Origin: Actinomycetota bacterium | Lineage (GTDB): Bacteria > Actinomycetota > Acidimicrobiia > Acidimicrobiales > Ilumatobacteraceae | Direction of reading: 5' to 3' | DNA: 64,000 bases | NCBI GenBank assembly: GCA_030645495.1 | Contig: JAUSLV010000002.1 | Coordinates: 186,001 to 250,000, forward strand | Shown: positions 16,816-26,209 of the stretch, piece by piece | How the letters are laid out: each line of letters begins with the position of its first letter | Numbering within the stretch: position 1 is the stretch's first letter | Made by a program: the position numbers and the translations under genes | The notes under the pieces: model-generated | Database searches by the model: none | What the model saw: only the letters and a program-made list of their open reading frames with translations | Told to the model about the DNA's origin: nothing

Positions 16816-18777
16816 CTAGCGGGGTGCCCGCTGCAGCATGCAGCGGCACCCCTCATGCGCCGGAGCGCACGTGTGATCCGTGGGGAACGAGTCGCCCGCG
16901 CCGATCACCCCGCCGAGGGTGTTGTCCTCGGCATCGGCGCACTCGGGGCCGCTGGGATCGATCGTCCAACAGATCGGGGTGCCGGGGGCGAGCGCGGCGA
17001 GCGCCCCGCGCCCGAACGCCATGCGCACGACGTCGTCGAGATGCTCGTCGATCCGCTGCGTCTTCCACTCGCGGTAGATCGCTCGCACCGACTCGGCCAA
17101 CTGGGTGTTGTCGCCACCGGCATCGAGCACCGCGCGCTCGAGGCGTTCGCGCAGCGTCACCACGATCGCCGAGTCGAGCGACAGGATCGCCGGCTGCAGG
17201 GCGTGGCCCCGATCGATGTCGCGCTGGTGCTCGACCAGCGAACGGTCGTCGACGCTGGCTGCACCGGCGAGCGCGGCATGATGCAACTCGTCGTCGATGA
17301 TGCCGGCGAAGCGCTGCAGGTGGTCGGCTGCGCTGGGCAGCAGTGCGTCGAGCGCGACCACCGAGTCTTTGCGACGCAGCACGTTCAGCACGTCGTTCTG
17401 CTCGTCGGCCAGCACTCGCTTCAACTTGCGGGCGCACAACACGATGAGGGGCGTGAGCTCGGCATCGCGGCGGGCGAAGGGCGAGGGATCGAGCGCGAGG
17501 TCGTCGTCGGGCGCCGCCTCGACAGCCGCGGCCGCCCGCTTGCGGGTGCCGCGCGTGGGAGTGTCGCGCACCAACTCGAGCACCGGCTCGGGTGCCATCG
17601 ACGGATGCCCGGAGTGTGCGTCGCCGTGATGGTCGGGGTCGGCCATCGCCCGCTCGGCGACGGCCCCGGCGCGTGAGGCCCGCAGGCGGGCGAACAGGTC
17701 GTCGACGCTGGCGCGCGGCCCGTCGGCCGAACCGTCGTCGGGCGTGTTGGCACTGGCGTCGATGCCCGCTGCCGGCTCGTCGGCGGGGGGCGCCGACGGC
17801 GGCACCGGCAGCTGTGCGCGAGCCGGCACGGTGAGCTCGCCGGCGAACAGGGCCACGACCGGCGCGATGTGGCCGGCACCCGGCGTGTCGTCGGCGTCGT
17901 CGCTCGTGTCGTCCACGAGGTCTGCGGTGTCTGCGGTGTCTGCGGTGTCGACCGCGGCGTCCACTTCGACCTCGGTGTCCACGACCGTCACGCTGTCGGC
18001 CGCCTCATCGACGGTGTCGTCGACGTCGACGGTCTCAACGGTGGCGGCCTGCGCGGCGAGTTCGAGCGCGAGGCGTTCGGCCGGCACCATCAGCGGCACC
18101 GGGCCGGTGATCGGGGCGAGGTTCACGAACTCACTGGGCTCGGTGAGCGGCGTGAGCTCGGACATCACATCGACCGCGGCCACGCGAGCGCGCTCGAACG
18201 CGTTCAGCAGGCGATCGCGACCGTGCACCAACTGTTCGATCTGTTGGCGCGCCAACTCGCGGCGGCGGGCGAGCTCGCCCAACACCCGCTCGCGGTAGGC
18301 ACGAGCTTCGTTGACCATCTCGCGGCCCTGCTGCTTCGCCATCTGCAGCTCGGACTCGGCGTCGGCCGCTGCGTCTTGCCGGCGGCGGGCGGACTCGATC
18401 TCGGCTTCCTCGCGCAACCGCTGCGCCTCGTCGGTGGCCTCGCGCAACAGGCGCGAGGCACCCTCTTCGGCGCGCCCCTTGATCTGCGCCGCGGCCTCAC
18501 GCGACGTGGACAGGATGCGCGCGGCCTCCTCGCCCAACATGCGGGTGACGACGTCTTCGTCGAGCGCCACATTCGCGCCCGCCGGCTGACGTTGCGCCAG
18601 TCGCAGCTCGCGCTCGAGGAACTTCTCGCGCTCTTGCAGGCGCGCCAACTCGGCGGCGACCATGCGCAGGAACTCGCGAACCTCGTCGGGTTCGAAGCCA
18701 CGGCGGCCCATCGTGAAGTTCGCCGTCGACACCGCCACGGGCGATGAGGGATCGGGACGTGAGAACGAAATGGCCAT
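16816..18777 (-). CDS. DivIVA-domain protein with phage Mu F-like C-terminus
   Basis: 653-residue protein combining unusual parts. Residues about 20-70 (TMGRRGFEPDEVREFLRMV) are a DivIVA/Wag31-type membrane-curvature domain, followed by a long coiled coil (about 40-210) and a disordered Asp/Val/Thr-rich linker. The last 225 residues resemble phage Mu F head-morphogenesis proteins, ending ICWTIDPSGPEC...FPTDHTCAPAHEGCRCML, which matches the C-x-C, H-x-x-CRC pattern of that family. The start ATG has TACGAT 9 bases upstream on its strand. It lies between UPF0182 and PDZ/Lon genes. The N-terminal domain suggests a place at poles or septa. Confidence 0.78.
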   Translation of the reverse strand: MAISFSRPDPSSPVAVSTANFTMGRRGFEPDEVREFLRMVAAELARLQEREKFLERELRLAQRQPAGANVALDEDVVTRMLGEEAARILSTSREAAAQIKGRAEEGASRLLREATDEAQRLREEAEIESARRRQDAAADAESELQMAKQQGREMVNEARAYRERVLGELARRRELARQQIEQLVHGRDRLLNAFERARVAAVDVMSELTPLTEPSEFVNLAPITGPVPLMVPAERLALELAAQAATVETVDVDDTVDEAADSVTVVDTEVEVDAAVDTADTADTADLVDDTSDDADDTPGAGHIAPVVALFAGELTVPARAQLPVPPSAPPADEPAAGIDASANTPDDGSADGPRASVDDLFARLRASRAGAVAERAMADPDHHGDAHSGHPSMAPEPVLELVRDTPTRGTRKRAAAAVEAAPDDDLALDPSPFARRDAELTPLIVLCARKLKRVLADEQNDVLNVLRRKDSVVALDALLPSAADHLQRFAGIIDDELHHAALAGAASVDDRSLVEHQRDIDRGHALQPAILSLDSAIVVTLRERLERAVLDAGGDNTQLAESVRAIYREWKTQRIDEHLDDVVRMAFGRGALAALAPGTPICWTIDPSGPECADAEDNTLGGVIGAGDSFPTDHTCAPAHEGCRCMLQRAPR

Positions 18778-18855
18778 TAACCGCAAATCGTAGGTCTCAG
18801 GCGCTGCGAAAGGGTGGCAATACCCCCCGCCGGCAGCGCGAGTAGGGCGGTACCG

Positions 18856-20151
18856 CTAGACGGTGGGCAGGTCGACCAGTTGCACCGGGTCGCCGCCGAT
18901 GCGTTCGAGCGCGTCGAGTGCTTCTTGCACCGTGGCCACCATGATGATCTCCACGTCGTCGCCCACCACCTTGCGCGCCTGCAGCACTCCGTCGGAGCCA
19001 TCCATGCCCTGACCTGCGGGGACGAGGAAGTAGCGCACACCGACCTGCTGCACCGCCGAGGCCTTCGCATTCAAGCCGCCGATGGCCCCGACGTCGCCGT
19101 CGAGGTTGATCGTGCCCGTGACCGCCACCCGATGCCCGCCCATCAGGTCGCCCTCGGTGAGCTGGTCGATGAGGGTCAGCGTGAACGCCAGCCCGGCCGA
19201 TGGGCCCCCGATCAGGTCGGTGTTGATCTCGACTTCGATGCCCTCGGGCAGCTTGACCGTGGTGGTGTCGATCGGGCGGAACCCGATGATCGTGCGCGGC
19301 GGGTCTTCGCCCGGGGCCAGGATCGTCTCGATCTCGCCCGTCATCTCCTCGCCGTTGCGCACGAACTCCACGTCGATCATGTCGCCCGCCTTCACCTTCG
19401 CCAGGATCGGGCCGAGGTCGTCGACGGTCGTCACCGGTGTGCCGTCCACGGACGTCAGCTGATCACCTGGGTCGAGCACTTCATCGGCCGGACTGAACTG
19501 CACGCACTCGGTGCCGGCCGCGTTCGCTTCCAGGCACAGCAGGAAGTCGATGATCACGTCGCCCTGCTGCAACTCCACCGGATAGCCGGCCGCCTTCAAC
19601 GCCACGTACATCGCGTTGTCCTTGGCGGACCGCATCTGCTGCTGCCCGCTCTGGGTCAGCTGCTGCGGTGTCTGGTCGCCGAACTTGTCGTAGCGGCTGA
19701 GCAGGCGCGCAGCATCGTTGTTCCGCGTGATGAACCAGTCGAGCAGGCTGATCTTCGGCTCGGTGATGGTGACGAAGTAGATCTGCCCCTGCGAGTCGTA
19801 GGTGGGTGCACCCTCGATCGACAGTCGCGGCGCCACCGGCTCGGCGTCGGCCGGCACCAGCGCGTACTCGACCGCCTCGGCCACGCGACTGGTGCATGTT
19901 GGCGGGTCGACGGACGTGTCGTACTGCTCGCAACGGCTCTTCTCCACGAACGCGGTGCTCGGCACGAAGCTCACCGCCAGCGGCACGGCCGCGGTGATCA
20001 TGCCCAGCCCGGCCAACGGCACCGCCCACCACCGGTGACGGCTGCTGGGGCGGCGCACCAGCGAGGCGACGCTCGCCGAGCCCGCCGCGGCAGGGTCGGT
20101 GGCAGGTTCAATGGCTGGTTCGGAGGGGGCGCCGAGATGCTCGAAGGTCAC
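18856..20151 (-). CDS. PDZ domain / Lon-type protease, YlbL family
   Basis: 431-residue membrane-anchored serine protease like mycobacterial Rv3194c. An N-terminal helix (WWAVPLAGLGMITAAVPLAV) is followed by a PDZ domain (about 200-290, DPGDQLTSVDGTPVTTVDD) and a Lon proteolytic domain with the Ser-Lys pair in GGPSAGLAF and GGLNAKASAV. The GTG at 20151 (VTFEHLG) was chosen; a TTG at 20181 would add ten residues. It probably cleaves membrane or exported proteins. Together with UPF0182 it forms an old actinobacterial pair, here separated by the DivIVA-like gene. Confidence 0.87.
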   Translation of the reverse strand: MTFEHLGAPSEPAIEPATDPAAAGSASVASLVRRPSSRHRWWAVPLAGLGMITAAVPLAVSFVPSTAFVEKSRCEQYDTSVDPPTCTSRVAEAVEYALVPADAEPVAPRLSIEGAPTYDSQGQIYFVTITEPKISLLDWFITRNNDAARLLSRYDKFGDQTPQQLTQSGQQQMRSAKDNAMYVALKAAGYPVELQQGDVIIDFLLCLEANAAGTECVQFSPADEVLDPGDQLTSVDGTPVTTVDDLGPILAKVKAGDMIDVEFVRNGEEMTGEIETILAPGEDPPRTIIGFRPIDTTTVKLPEGIEVEINTDLIGGPSAGLAFTLTLIDQLTEGDLMGGHRVAVTGTINLDGDVGAIGGLNAKASAVQQVGVRYFLVPAGQGMDGSDGVLQARKVVGDDVEIIMVATVQEALDALERIGGDPVQLVDLPTV

Positions 20152-20192
20152 CGATCCAGCCTGCCAGACGAACCGTGGCAACCGGGCGCGGT

Positions 20193-23100
20193 TCAGGCCA
20201 GTGGCGCCGGCCGACCGAACAGGTAGCCCTGCCCGAACGGCACCCCGAGTTCACGCAGCGTGTGCGCCTCTGCATCGGTCTCGACGCCTTCGGCGATCAG
20301 CACAGCACCCGTACGGGCCGCGAAGTGGCACAACCCCACCGTCAGCGCCTGCCGCGCCGGATCGCTGTCGATGTCGCGCACGAGCGCGATGTCGAGCTTC
20401 ACGAAATCGGGCTTCAGCTCGAGGATGTGGCGCAGGCTGGCGAACCCGGCGCCGGTATCGTCGATCGACACCTTCGCCGGCGCCAAGTCGCGCAGCGACT
20501 GGCGCAGCGCCACGTAGTCGTCGATCTTTGCGTGTTCGGTGATCTCCAGCACGATCCGTTGCGCGGGGTACTGCGCCAGCAACGCGGGCGCAGTACCCGA
20601 GGTGACACTGAGCGGCGAGAAGTTGATGCTGAGCCACACGTCGGCGGGCAGGTCGCGGGCACCCTCGAGCGCGTCGCGGGCACAGGCGATCTCCATCTCG
20701 CTGCCCATCCCGACGGCATGGGCCATCGAGAAGAGCACATCGGGCCGGGTTCCATCGGTGAACCGCGTGAGGGCTTCGTAGCCGCACACCTGGCGCGTGG
20801 CCAGATCGACGATCGGCTGGTACACGGGATGGAAATGATGGTTGGAGATCAGCTCGCCGAGCTCGGCGCGAATCGATTCCGTGCGGTTGTCCTCGTCCAT
20901 CTGCGGTGCCAGCAGCGTGCCGGCGAACGACCCCAACTCCTCGATCACCTGTCGCCGCGTGCGCATCATCTCCGGGCCCTCCGACGAGCGGGTGCCGACG
21001 ACGAGCAGCCCGATCACCTCTCCGTTCGATCGGATGGCTCCGACGGCGAGCGCGGTGAAACCGACGTTGCGCAGAAGTTCGAGTTGCGCCGCACCCAGGA
21101 TCGCGACTGCGTCGGCATCCGCGAGATCGAGCGAGCGTGCCCGCGCATCCAGCTGCGCCACCAATTCCACAGGATCGGCCACGTGGATCGACATCATGTG
21201 CACGCCGTGGGGAACGGCATCGCCGGCGAAACCGACCACATGGAACGACTCGCCCGGCCCAGCGACCAGCACGGCTGCCAGGTCGACGGTCGGCAGGTCG
21301 GCGATCGCCTCGCACAACGCCTCCGTGGTGGCGGCGAGCGACGCTTTGGCACGCACACGGGCCATGACCATGAGCATCAGCTCGCGATCGTCCTGGCGCA
21401 CCTGCAGGTCGGCCTCGATCTGGCGCAGCTCGGTGAGATCGCGCTTCGTGCCCACGAAGGCCACCCGGTCGCCGGCGGCGTCGTGGATCGGGGTGATCGT
21501 CACGTCCTCCTCGTAGATGTCGCCGTTCTTGCGACGGTTCATCATCACGCCGCGCCACGATCTGCCGCTCGTCAGCTGGGCCCACATCGCTTCGTAGAAC
21601 GCCACGTCGTGCAGCCCGCTCTGGAACACCCGCGGGTTCTTCCCCGCCAGTTCGTCCAACGAGTAGCCGCTGACGCGTAGTGCGGCTGGATTGGCATAGA
21701 GGATCGACGCGGTGGTGTCGGTGATGACCACCGATTCGGCGGCTTGCTCGACGGCCGCGATCAGCAGCGTCTGCTCCTTCATTGCGGCCGTCAGGAGTTG
21801 CTGGTCACGCAGGCGCTGCAACCCGTAGCCCAGCTGGCCGGCGAGGTCGGTGAGGGTGGCGACCGCCTCCTCGCCGAACGCGAACGGCTCGGCCGCGTAC
21901 ACGATGAAGGCGCCGTCGATCACCCCGTCCACGGACACCGGCAAGCTGATCGACGACCGGAAGCCGTGAGCGAGCGCCGTCGCGGCCCACGGATGGAACG
22001 ACACGGCCCGTTGCGCGTCGTGGACGATGACGGTGCGACGCTCACGCAACGACGTACCGCCCGGGCCACGGCCCAACTCATCATCGGCACCCCAGGAGAC
22101 GCGGACTTCGTCGAGGTATGACGCATTCTCCCGGCTTGCCGCCACGGGGGCGATGGACTTCGCCGCATCGTGCACGGCGCGGCCGTACCACGCCAGCAGA
22201 TAACCGCCCACGTCGACCGCCGCTTGGCACATGTTGGACAGCAACGCCTCCTCGTTGTCGGCGTGCAACAGGATGCCCGTGGCCGCCGAGAGCGTGGCCC
22301 GCGCTCGCTGGGCCACCACCTCCGTCTCACAATCGCGCAGCGCCACCACCACGGCCACGATGTCACCTGCTTCGCCCACGAACGGTCGGCCCTGCACCGA
22401 GACCCACCGGAAGTCGCCGTTCGCGCAGCGCACCCGCGCCTCGGTGGATCGCTGGCCCGCCCCGCCGCGCACCGCGTCGCGATCGGCGATGACCCGTTCA
22501 CGGTCGTCGGGGTGCATGAGGTCGGGCGGGTGAATGGCCATGAACTCGTCGGGCCGCCACCCGAGCAAGTCTTCGATCGAGGGCGACACCCACTGCACCG
22601 CGCCGTCCAGGTCGACCTGATAGATGGCATCGGATGCGTTCTCGGCAAGCATCCGGTAGCGCGCTTCCGACCGAGCGAGTTCGGTCTGTGCCTCGACCTG
22701 ATGCTGAATATCGCGTAGCGCCACGACGCGAGCCTTGGGGCTGCCCGTCGAATCCACGAACGACCTGGTCGTCGACGACATCCACAGGTAGTCGCCGTTC
22801 CCGCAGCGGTAGCGCATCGCGTCGATCCCGGTGACCTCCGACGTCGTCCGCCGACGGTTCTCGACCACCCGCGCCAGATCGTCGGGGTGCACGAACTCCT
22901 CGAACGAGTGCCCCACCAGCTGGTGCGGCCACCAACCGCAGATGTCCTTCACCGAAGGCGATGCCCAGGTATAGACGCCGCTGGCGTCGACCAGCAGGAT
23001 CACGTCGGTGGCGTTCTCGGCGATCAGCCGGAACCGGTCCTGGGTCGCCGTCTCGGCCTCTTGCCGTGCCGTGGCGTCGACGGCCGTGACGAGCACCCCC

Positions 23101-23438
23101 TCGGCCATCGGCCGAACACGGAACTCCCACCACCGATCACCATTGGGCATCGCGAACCGTCGCTCGGTCGTGACCGGCCGCCCTGCTGCCAACACCTCGA
23201 GCACGACTGCCTGCAACGCGATCCGAGTCGCATCCGTGAACCCCTCGATGGTGCCGACCGTGCCGCTGTCGAGCGATCGGGCGCCGAGCAACACCTCGGC
23301 CGCAGGGTTCACCGCGTCCACCCGCATGTCGCGGATCGCGCCATCGGCATCACGTATCGGCAGCACGTGGAAGAGCGCGTCGGCGGCGTCCACGATCTGC
23401 CGCAACGATGCGACCATCTCGGGCGGGTGCGTGCGCAA
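20193..23438 (-). CDS. PAS/GAF sensor with EAL domain (c-di-GMP phosphodiesterase)
   Basis: 1081-residue soluble sensor. Order seen: PAS (about 8-125), PAS (140-260, LIAENATDVILLVDASGVY), PAS (270-390, MLAENASDAIYQVD), GAF (400-545), PAS (560-675, ending NGDIYEEDVTITPIHD), GAF (690-835) and EAL (845-1080). The EAL catalytic motif is intact (GYEALTRF), as are LEITEH, SIDDTGAGFASL and LIAEGVET, so c-di-GMP hydrolysis is likely. No GGDEF domain is present. The TTG start is preceded by AGGGGG 8 bases upstream; an ATG at 23417 is the alternative. No signal peptide or membrane segment, so the inputs are intracellular. Confidence 0.9.
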   Translation of the reverse strand: MRTHPPEMVASLRQIVDAADALFHVLPIRDADGAIRDMRVDAVNPAAEVLLGARSLDSGTVGTIEGFTDATRIALQAVVLEVLAAGRPVTTERRFAMPNGDRWWEFRVRPMAEGVLVTAVDATARQEAETATQDRFRLIAENATDVILLVDASGVYTWASPSVKDICGWWPHQLVGHSFEEFVHPDDLARVVENRRRTTSEVTGIDAMRYRCGNGDYLWMSSTTRSFVDSTGSPKARVVALRDIQHQVEAQTELARSEARYRMLAENASDAIYQVDLDGAVQWVSPSIEDLLGWRPDEFMAIHPPDLMHPDDRERVIADRDAVRGGAGQRSTEARVRCANGDFRWVSVQGRPFVGEAGDIVAVVVALRDCETEVVAQRARATLSAATGILLHADNEEALLSNMCQAAVDVGGYLLAWYGRAVHDAAKSIAPVAASRENASYLDEVRVSWGADDELGRGPGGTSLRERRTVIVHDAQRAVSFHPWAATALAHGFRSSISLPVSVDGVIDGAFIVYAAEPFAFGEEAVATLTDLAGQLGYGLQRLRDQQLLTAAMKEQTLLIAAVEQAAESVVITDTTASILYANPAALRVSGYSLDELAGKNPRVFQSGLHDVAFYEAMWAQLTSGRSWRGVMMNRRKNGDIYEEDVTITPIHDAAGDRVAFVGTKRDLTELRQIEADLQVRQDDRELMLMVMARVRAKASLAATTEALCEAIADLPTVDLAAVLVAGPGESFHVVGFAGDAVPHGVHMMSIHVADPVELVAQLDARARSLDLADADAVAILGAAQLELLRNVGFTALAVGAIRSNGEVIGLLVVGTRSSEGPEMMRTRRQVIEELGSFAGTLLAPQMDEDNRTESIRAELGELISNHHFHPVYQPIVDLATRQVCGYEALTRFTDGTRPDVLFSMAHAVGMGSEMEIACARDALEGARDLPADVWLSINFSPLSVTSGTAPALLAQYPAQRIVLEITEHAKIDDYVALRQSLRDLAPAKVSIDDTGAGFASLRHILELKPDFVKLDIALVRDIDSDPARQALTVGLCHFAARTGAVLIAEGVETDAEAHTLRELGVPFGQGYLFGRPAPLA

Positions 23439-23584
23439 CGTTGGAACCCCCTGCAGCTGAGGAGATCACTCACCGTGCTGCATAGGCCACGATAGGCGAA
23501 GCCGGCTCGATCCGTCCATGGCCCGCAGCCACATAATTCGCCCGGCGGAACCGCGCCGAGCGCCTCCGGTACGCTGTGGCCCGC

Positions 23585-23905
23585 GTGAGCATCACCCAGG
23601 TCACCACCTACGCCGGCTGGCTCGCCGGCTTGGCCATCGCCGCCCTCGTCGCCACCGGGTGGCGTCGCTCGGTGCACGCGTCGGCCGAACTCGAGCGGTC
23701 GCGCGGCCAGCAGGCGGTGCACGAGGCCATCGAGTTGTCCGAGGAACACGCACCGCTCGACGCCCCGGTGCCCTTGCTGCAGAAGGTGTGGTCGGCAGTC
23801 GCCGGGTTCGGACTCGCCGTATGGGTGGGCGCGGCGACCGCGACGGTGATCGCGTTCGGCATGGCCTACCTGGTGGTCACCCTCACGAACATGCTGAAGA
23901 AGTGA
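23585..23905 (+). CDS. Small membrane protein with two helices
   Basis: About 106 residues, function unknown. Hydrophobic segments YAGWLAGLAIAALVAT and VWVGAATATVIAFGMAYLVV flank a charged helical middle (ELERSRGQQAVHEAIELSEEH). A TACGCT hexamer at 23570-23575 supports transcription starting near 23582 and so the GTG at 23585; a GTG at 23576 abuts that hexamer. It overlaps the next gene by GTGA, so the two are translated together. Confidence 0.65.
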   Translation: MSITQVTTYAGWLAGLAIAALVATGWRRSVHASAELERSRGQQAVHEAIELSEEHAPLDAPVPLLQKVWSAVAGFGLAVWVGAATATVIAFGMAYLVVTLTNMLKK

Positions 23906-24504
23906 CGACACAGCCGCGCTGGCGCGAGTTGGCCGCAGCGGGCCACGGGGGCGACGAGGCCGTGGTGCGTGCCGCGCTCGCCGACGACGACCCGGTGGCG
24001 CGCGAGCTGGCACTGGGAGCACTCGCCCGCTTGGGCGTGTTGGCCGATGCCGACCTGATCGCGGCGTTCGCCGACCCGGCCGCGCAGGTGCGCCGGCGCG
24101 CCGCCCAACTTGCCGCCACCCACCCCACCATCGACCTGCTGCCGCTGTTGCGCGACGCCGATGCCACCGTGGTGGAGGTTGGCGCGTGGGCGGCCGGCGA
24201 GCACGAGGTGGTGGCCGACGAGGTGTTGGCCCTGCTGTGCGAACTCGCCGTGGCCGCCGACGACGCGCTGGTTCGCGAGGCCGCCGTCGCCGCGCTGGGG
24301 GCGATCGGCGACGAGCGCGGGCTGCCGGCCATCCTGCACGGCTGCGCCGACAAGCCCGCCATCCGTCGCCGCGCGGTGCTCGCACTCGCGCCGTTCACCG
24401 GCCCGGAGGTGGATGCCGCACTGCAGGCCGCCCTCGCCGACCGCGACTGGCAAGTACGCCAGGCCGCCGAGGACATCGCTGCCTCCATGCAGCACGACAC
24501 CTGA
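23902..24504 (+). CDS. HEAT-repeat protein
   Basis: 200-residue all-helical protein made of about six HEAT/PBS-lyase-type repeats (for example DPVARELALGALARLG, DALVREAAVAALGAIGD and KPAIRRRAVLALAPF). Such repeats are protein-binding scaffolds; some members act with phycobilin lyases, but nothing here points to pigments. The GTG start overlaps the upstream stop as GTGA, giving tight coupling with the small membrane protein. Confidence 0.8.
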   Translation: MTTQPRWRELAAAGHGGDEAVVRAALADDDPVARELALGALARLGVLADADLIAAFADPAAQVRRRAAQLAATHPTIDLLPLLRDADATVVEVGAWAAGEHEVVADEVLALLCELAVAADDALVREAAVAALGAIGDERGLPAILHGCADKPAIRRRAVLALAPFTGPEVDAALQAALADRDWQVRQAAEDIAASMQHDT

Positions 24505-24563
24505 CCTGCGACGACGCGCTCCCGCGGTGTCAAGCGCAGCCGAGTGCTGCGATACTCGTGGGC

Positions 24564-25529
24564 ATGGCCACGACACTCAGCCCCGACTCGCGCGTCTATG
24601 TCGCCGGGCACGCCGGCCTGGTGGGTTCGGCGATCGTCCGCCGCCTGCAGACCGAGGGGTTCAGCAACATCCTCACCGCCACCCGCCACCAGGTGGATCT
24701 GCGCAACCAGGCCGAGGTGTCGCACTGGTTCAAGGCCAACCGGCCCGAGTACGTGTTCCTGGTGGCCGGCACGGTGGGCGGCATCATGGCCAACAGCACC
24801 CGCCCGGCCGAGTTCATCTACGACAACATGATGATGCACGGCACCGTGGTGAACGCGGCGCACGAGTTCGGCGCCACGAAGCTGCTCTACCTGGGTTCGT
24901 CGTGCATCTACCCCCGTGAGGCCGCGCAGCCGATCGTCGAAGAGGCGTTGCTCACGGGCACGTTGGAACCCACCAACGAGGCGTACGCGATCGCCAAGAT
25001 CGCCGGTATCAAGCTGTGCCAGGCATATCGCCGCCAGTACGGCTGCGACTTCATCTCGGCGATGCCCACCAACCTCTACGGCCCGTTCGACAACTTCGAC
25101 CTCACGTCCAGCCATGTGTTGCCGGCGCTGATCCGCAAGTTCCACGACGCCCGCCACGGCGGCGTGGGCGAGGTCGAGATCTGGGGCACGGGCACCCCGC
25201 GTCGCGAGTTCCTGCACGTCGACGACCTGGCCGACGCATGCGTGCACCTGATGCGCCACTACAGCGACGAGATGCACATCAACGTCGGCACCGGTATCGA
25301 CCTCTCGATCCGCGAGCTCGCCGAGAAGGTGCGCGACCTGATCCACCCCACGGCAGAGCTGCGCTTCGACACCACCAAGCCCGACGGCACGCCGCGCAAG
25401 GTGCTCGACGTGTCACGCCTGGCGGGCACGGGCTGGACGGCCGGCATCGATCTCGACACGGGCCTGGCCAGCACCTACCAGTGGTTCCTCGACCAGCACG
25501 GCGCCAACATCCGCGGCCTGTCGGCCTGA
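24564..25529 (+). CDS. fcl: GDP-L-fucose synthase
   Basis: 321-residue short-chain (extended SDR) enzyme converting GDP-4-keto-6-deoxymannose to GDP-L-fucose with NADPH. The Rossmann motif is GHAGLVGSAIV, the catalytic Ser is in LGSSCIYP, and the Tyr-Lys pair is in EAYAIAKIAG; PTNLYGPFDNFD and GTGTPRREFLHVDD are family-typical. No gmd (GDP-mannose dehydratase) is adjacent. It could supply sugar for the glycan cluster at 54-62 kb, which is an inference. A GATACT element lies 7 bases before the ATG. Confidence 0.9.
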   Translation: MATTLSPDSRVYVAGHAGLVGSAIVRRLQTEGFSNILTATRHQVDLRNQAEVSHWFKANRPEYVFLVAGTVGGIMANSTRPAEFIYDNMMMHGTVVNAAHEFGATKLLYLGSSCIYPREAAQPIVEEALLTGTLEPTNEAYAIAKIAGIKLCQAYRRQYGCDFISAMPTNLYGPFDNFDLTSSHVLPALIRKFHDARHGGVGEVEIWGTGTPRREFLHVDDLADACVHLMRHYSDEMHINVGTGIDLSIRELAEKVRDLIHPTAELRFDTTKPDGTPRKVLDVSRLAGTGWTAGIDLDTGLASTYQWFLDQHGANIRGLSA

Positions 25530-25547
25530 GCCCGCCCAGGCGCGACC

Positions 25548-25584
25548 GCTCCACCGGGTCTCGTTGTCGTCGACCCGGTGGAGC
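25548..25584. terminator. Bidirectional terminator hairpin
   Basis: GCTCCACCGGGTC (25548-25560) and GACCCGGTGGAGC (25572-25584) form a perfect 13-bp stem with an 11-base loop, located between the convergent fcl gene and the Gln-rich membrane protein gene. The stem is followed by cttga on one side only; there is no long T tract. Confidence 0.7.
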
Positions 25585-25596
25585 CTTGAGTACGAA

Positions 25597-26031
25597 CTAG
25601 CCCTGCTGCTGGCCCTGCTGGTCCTGCTGGTCGCCGGGCCGGCCGTGGCGGCCCATCGGGCCGTGCTGGTCGTTCTGGCCGGACTGTTCGGGCTGCCCCT
25701 GCTGGTCCGTCCCGCGCTGTTGCCCCATCGGGCCGTTCTCGCCGGCGGGCATGCCCTGCGAGTCGTGCGCACGGTCGCGGTCGCGGTGACCGTCGCCGCC
25801 GTCGGCGAGCGCCATCGCACCGGCGCCCACGCCGAGGCCGATGATGCCGGCCGCCACCGCCACCACGACGGGTCGGCCGAAACGCCTGGCACGGCGTGCC
25901 GGCTCGGTCGCCACGGGCGGCGTCCACAGCGGCTCGACGGGCTCGGTCGTCGCGTCGACCGGCTGGTCGACCTCGTTGCCGGTATCGCTGGCGTTGCTGT
26001 CGCTGGCGTTGGTGTCGGGTTGTTCACTCAT
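25597..26031 (-). CDS. Single-pass membrane protein with Gln/Gly-rich tail
   Basis: 144 residues of unknown function. An acidic N-terminus (SEQPDTNASDSNASD) leads to one hydrophobic helix (VVVAVAAGIIGLGVGAGAMAL, about 54-75) and a Gln/Gly/Asp/His-rich tail that is likely extracellular and disordered. AGGAGG lies 7 bases before the ATG, a strong ribosome binding site unlike most genes nearby. The C-terminal repeats (QQDQQGQQQG) are encoded by short CTGCTGGTC-type units on the + strand. Confidence 0.65.
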   Translation of the reverse strand: MSEQPDTNASDSNASDTGNEVDQPVDATTEPVEPLWTPPVATEPARRARRFGRPVVVAVAAGIIGLGVGAGAMALADGGDGHRDRDRAHDSQGMPAGENGPMGQQRGTDQQGQPEQSGQNDQHGPMGRHGRPGDQQDQQGQQQG

Positions 26032-26160
26032 GAGAAGCCTCCTGATCGGGGTGGGTGCTGATGGACACCACTGTGATCACCGATGGTGAGACACATCACC
26101 GAGCAGCGTGAGTGTTCGGTGAGAGTGACACCGGGCGCCGGAAGAGTTCACCCGGGGTTC

Positions 26161-26178
26161 ACTCAATGAACGTTGAGT
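26161..26178. promoter_or_regulatory. Putative ArsR operator of the arsR-arsJ operon
   Basis: ACTCAA (26161-26166) and TTGAGT (26173-26178) form an inverted repeat with a 6-base spacer, 32 bases before the ATG of the ArsR-phosphatase fusion. Position and shape fit an ArsR-family operator over the promoter. The intergenic stretch 26032-26160 holds no gene; several GGTGAG and TCACCG words recur there. Confidence 0.5.
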
Positions 26179-26209
26179 CATTGCTGGGTGAGTGGGTAAC
26201 CTGCTGCTC

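Noticed and set aside
15330-17300. 656-codon plus-strand frame across UPF0182 and the DivIVA-like gene
   Set aside because: It spans two real minus-strand genes and their gap and shows no conserved family pattern.
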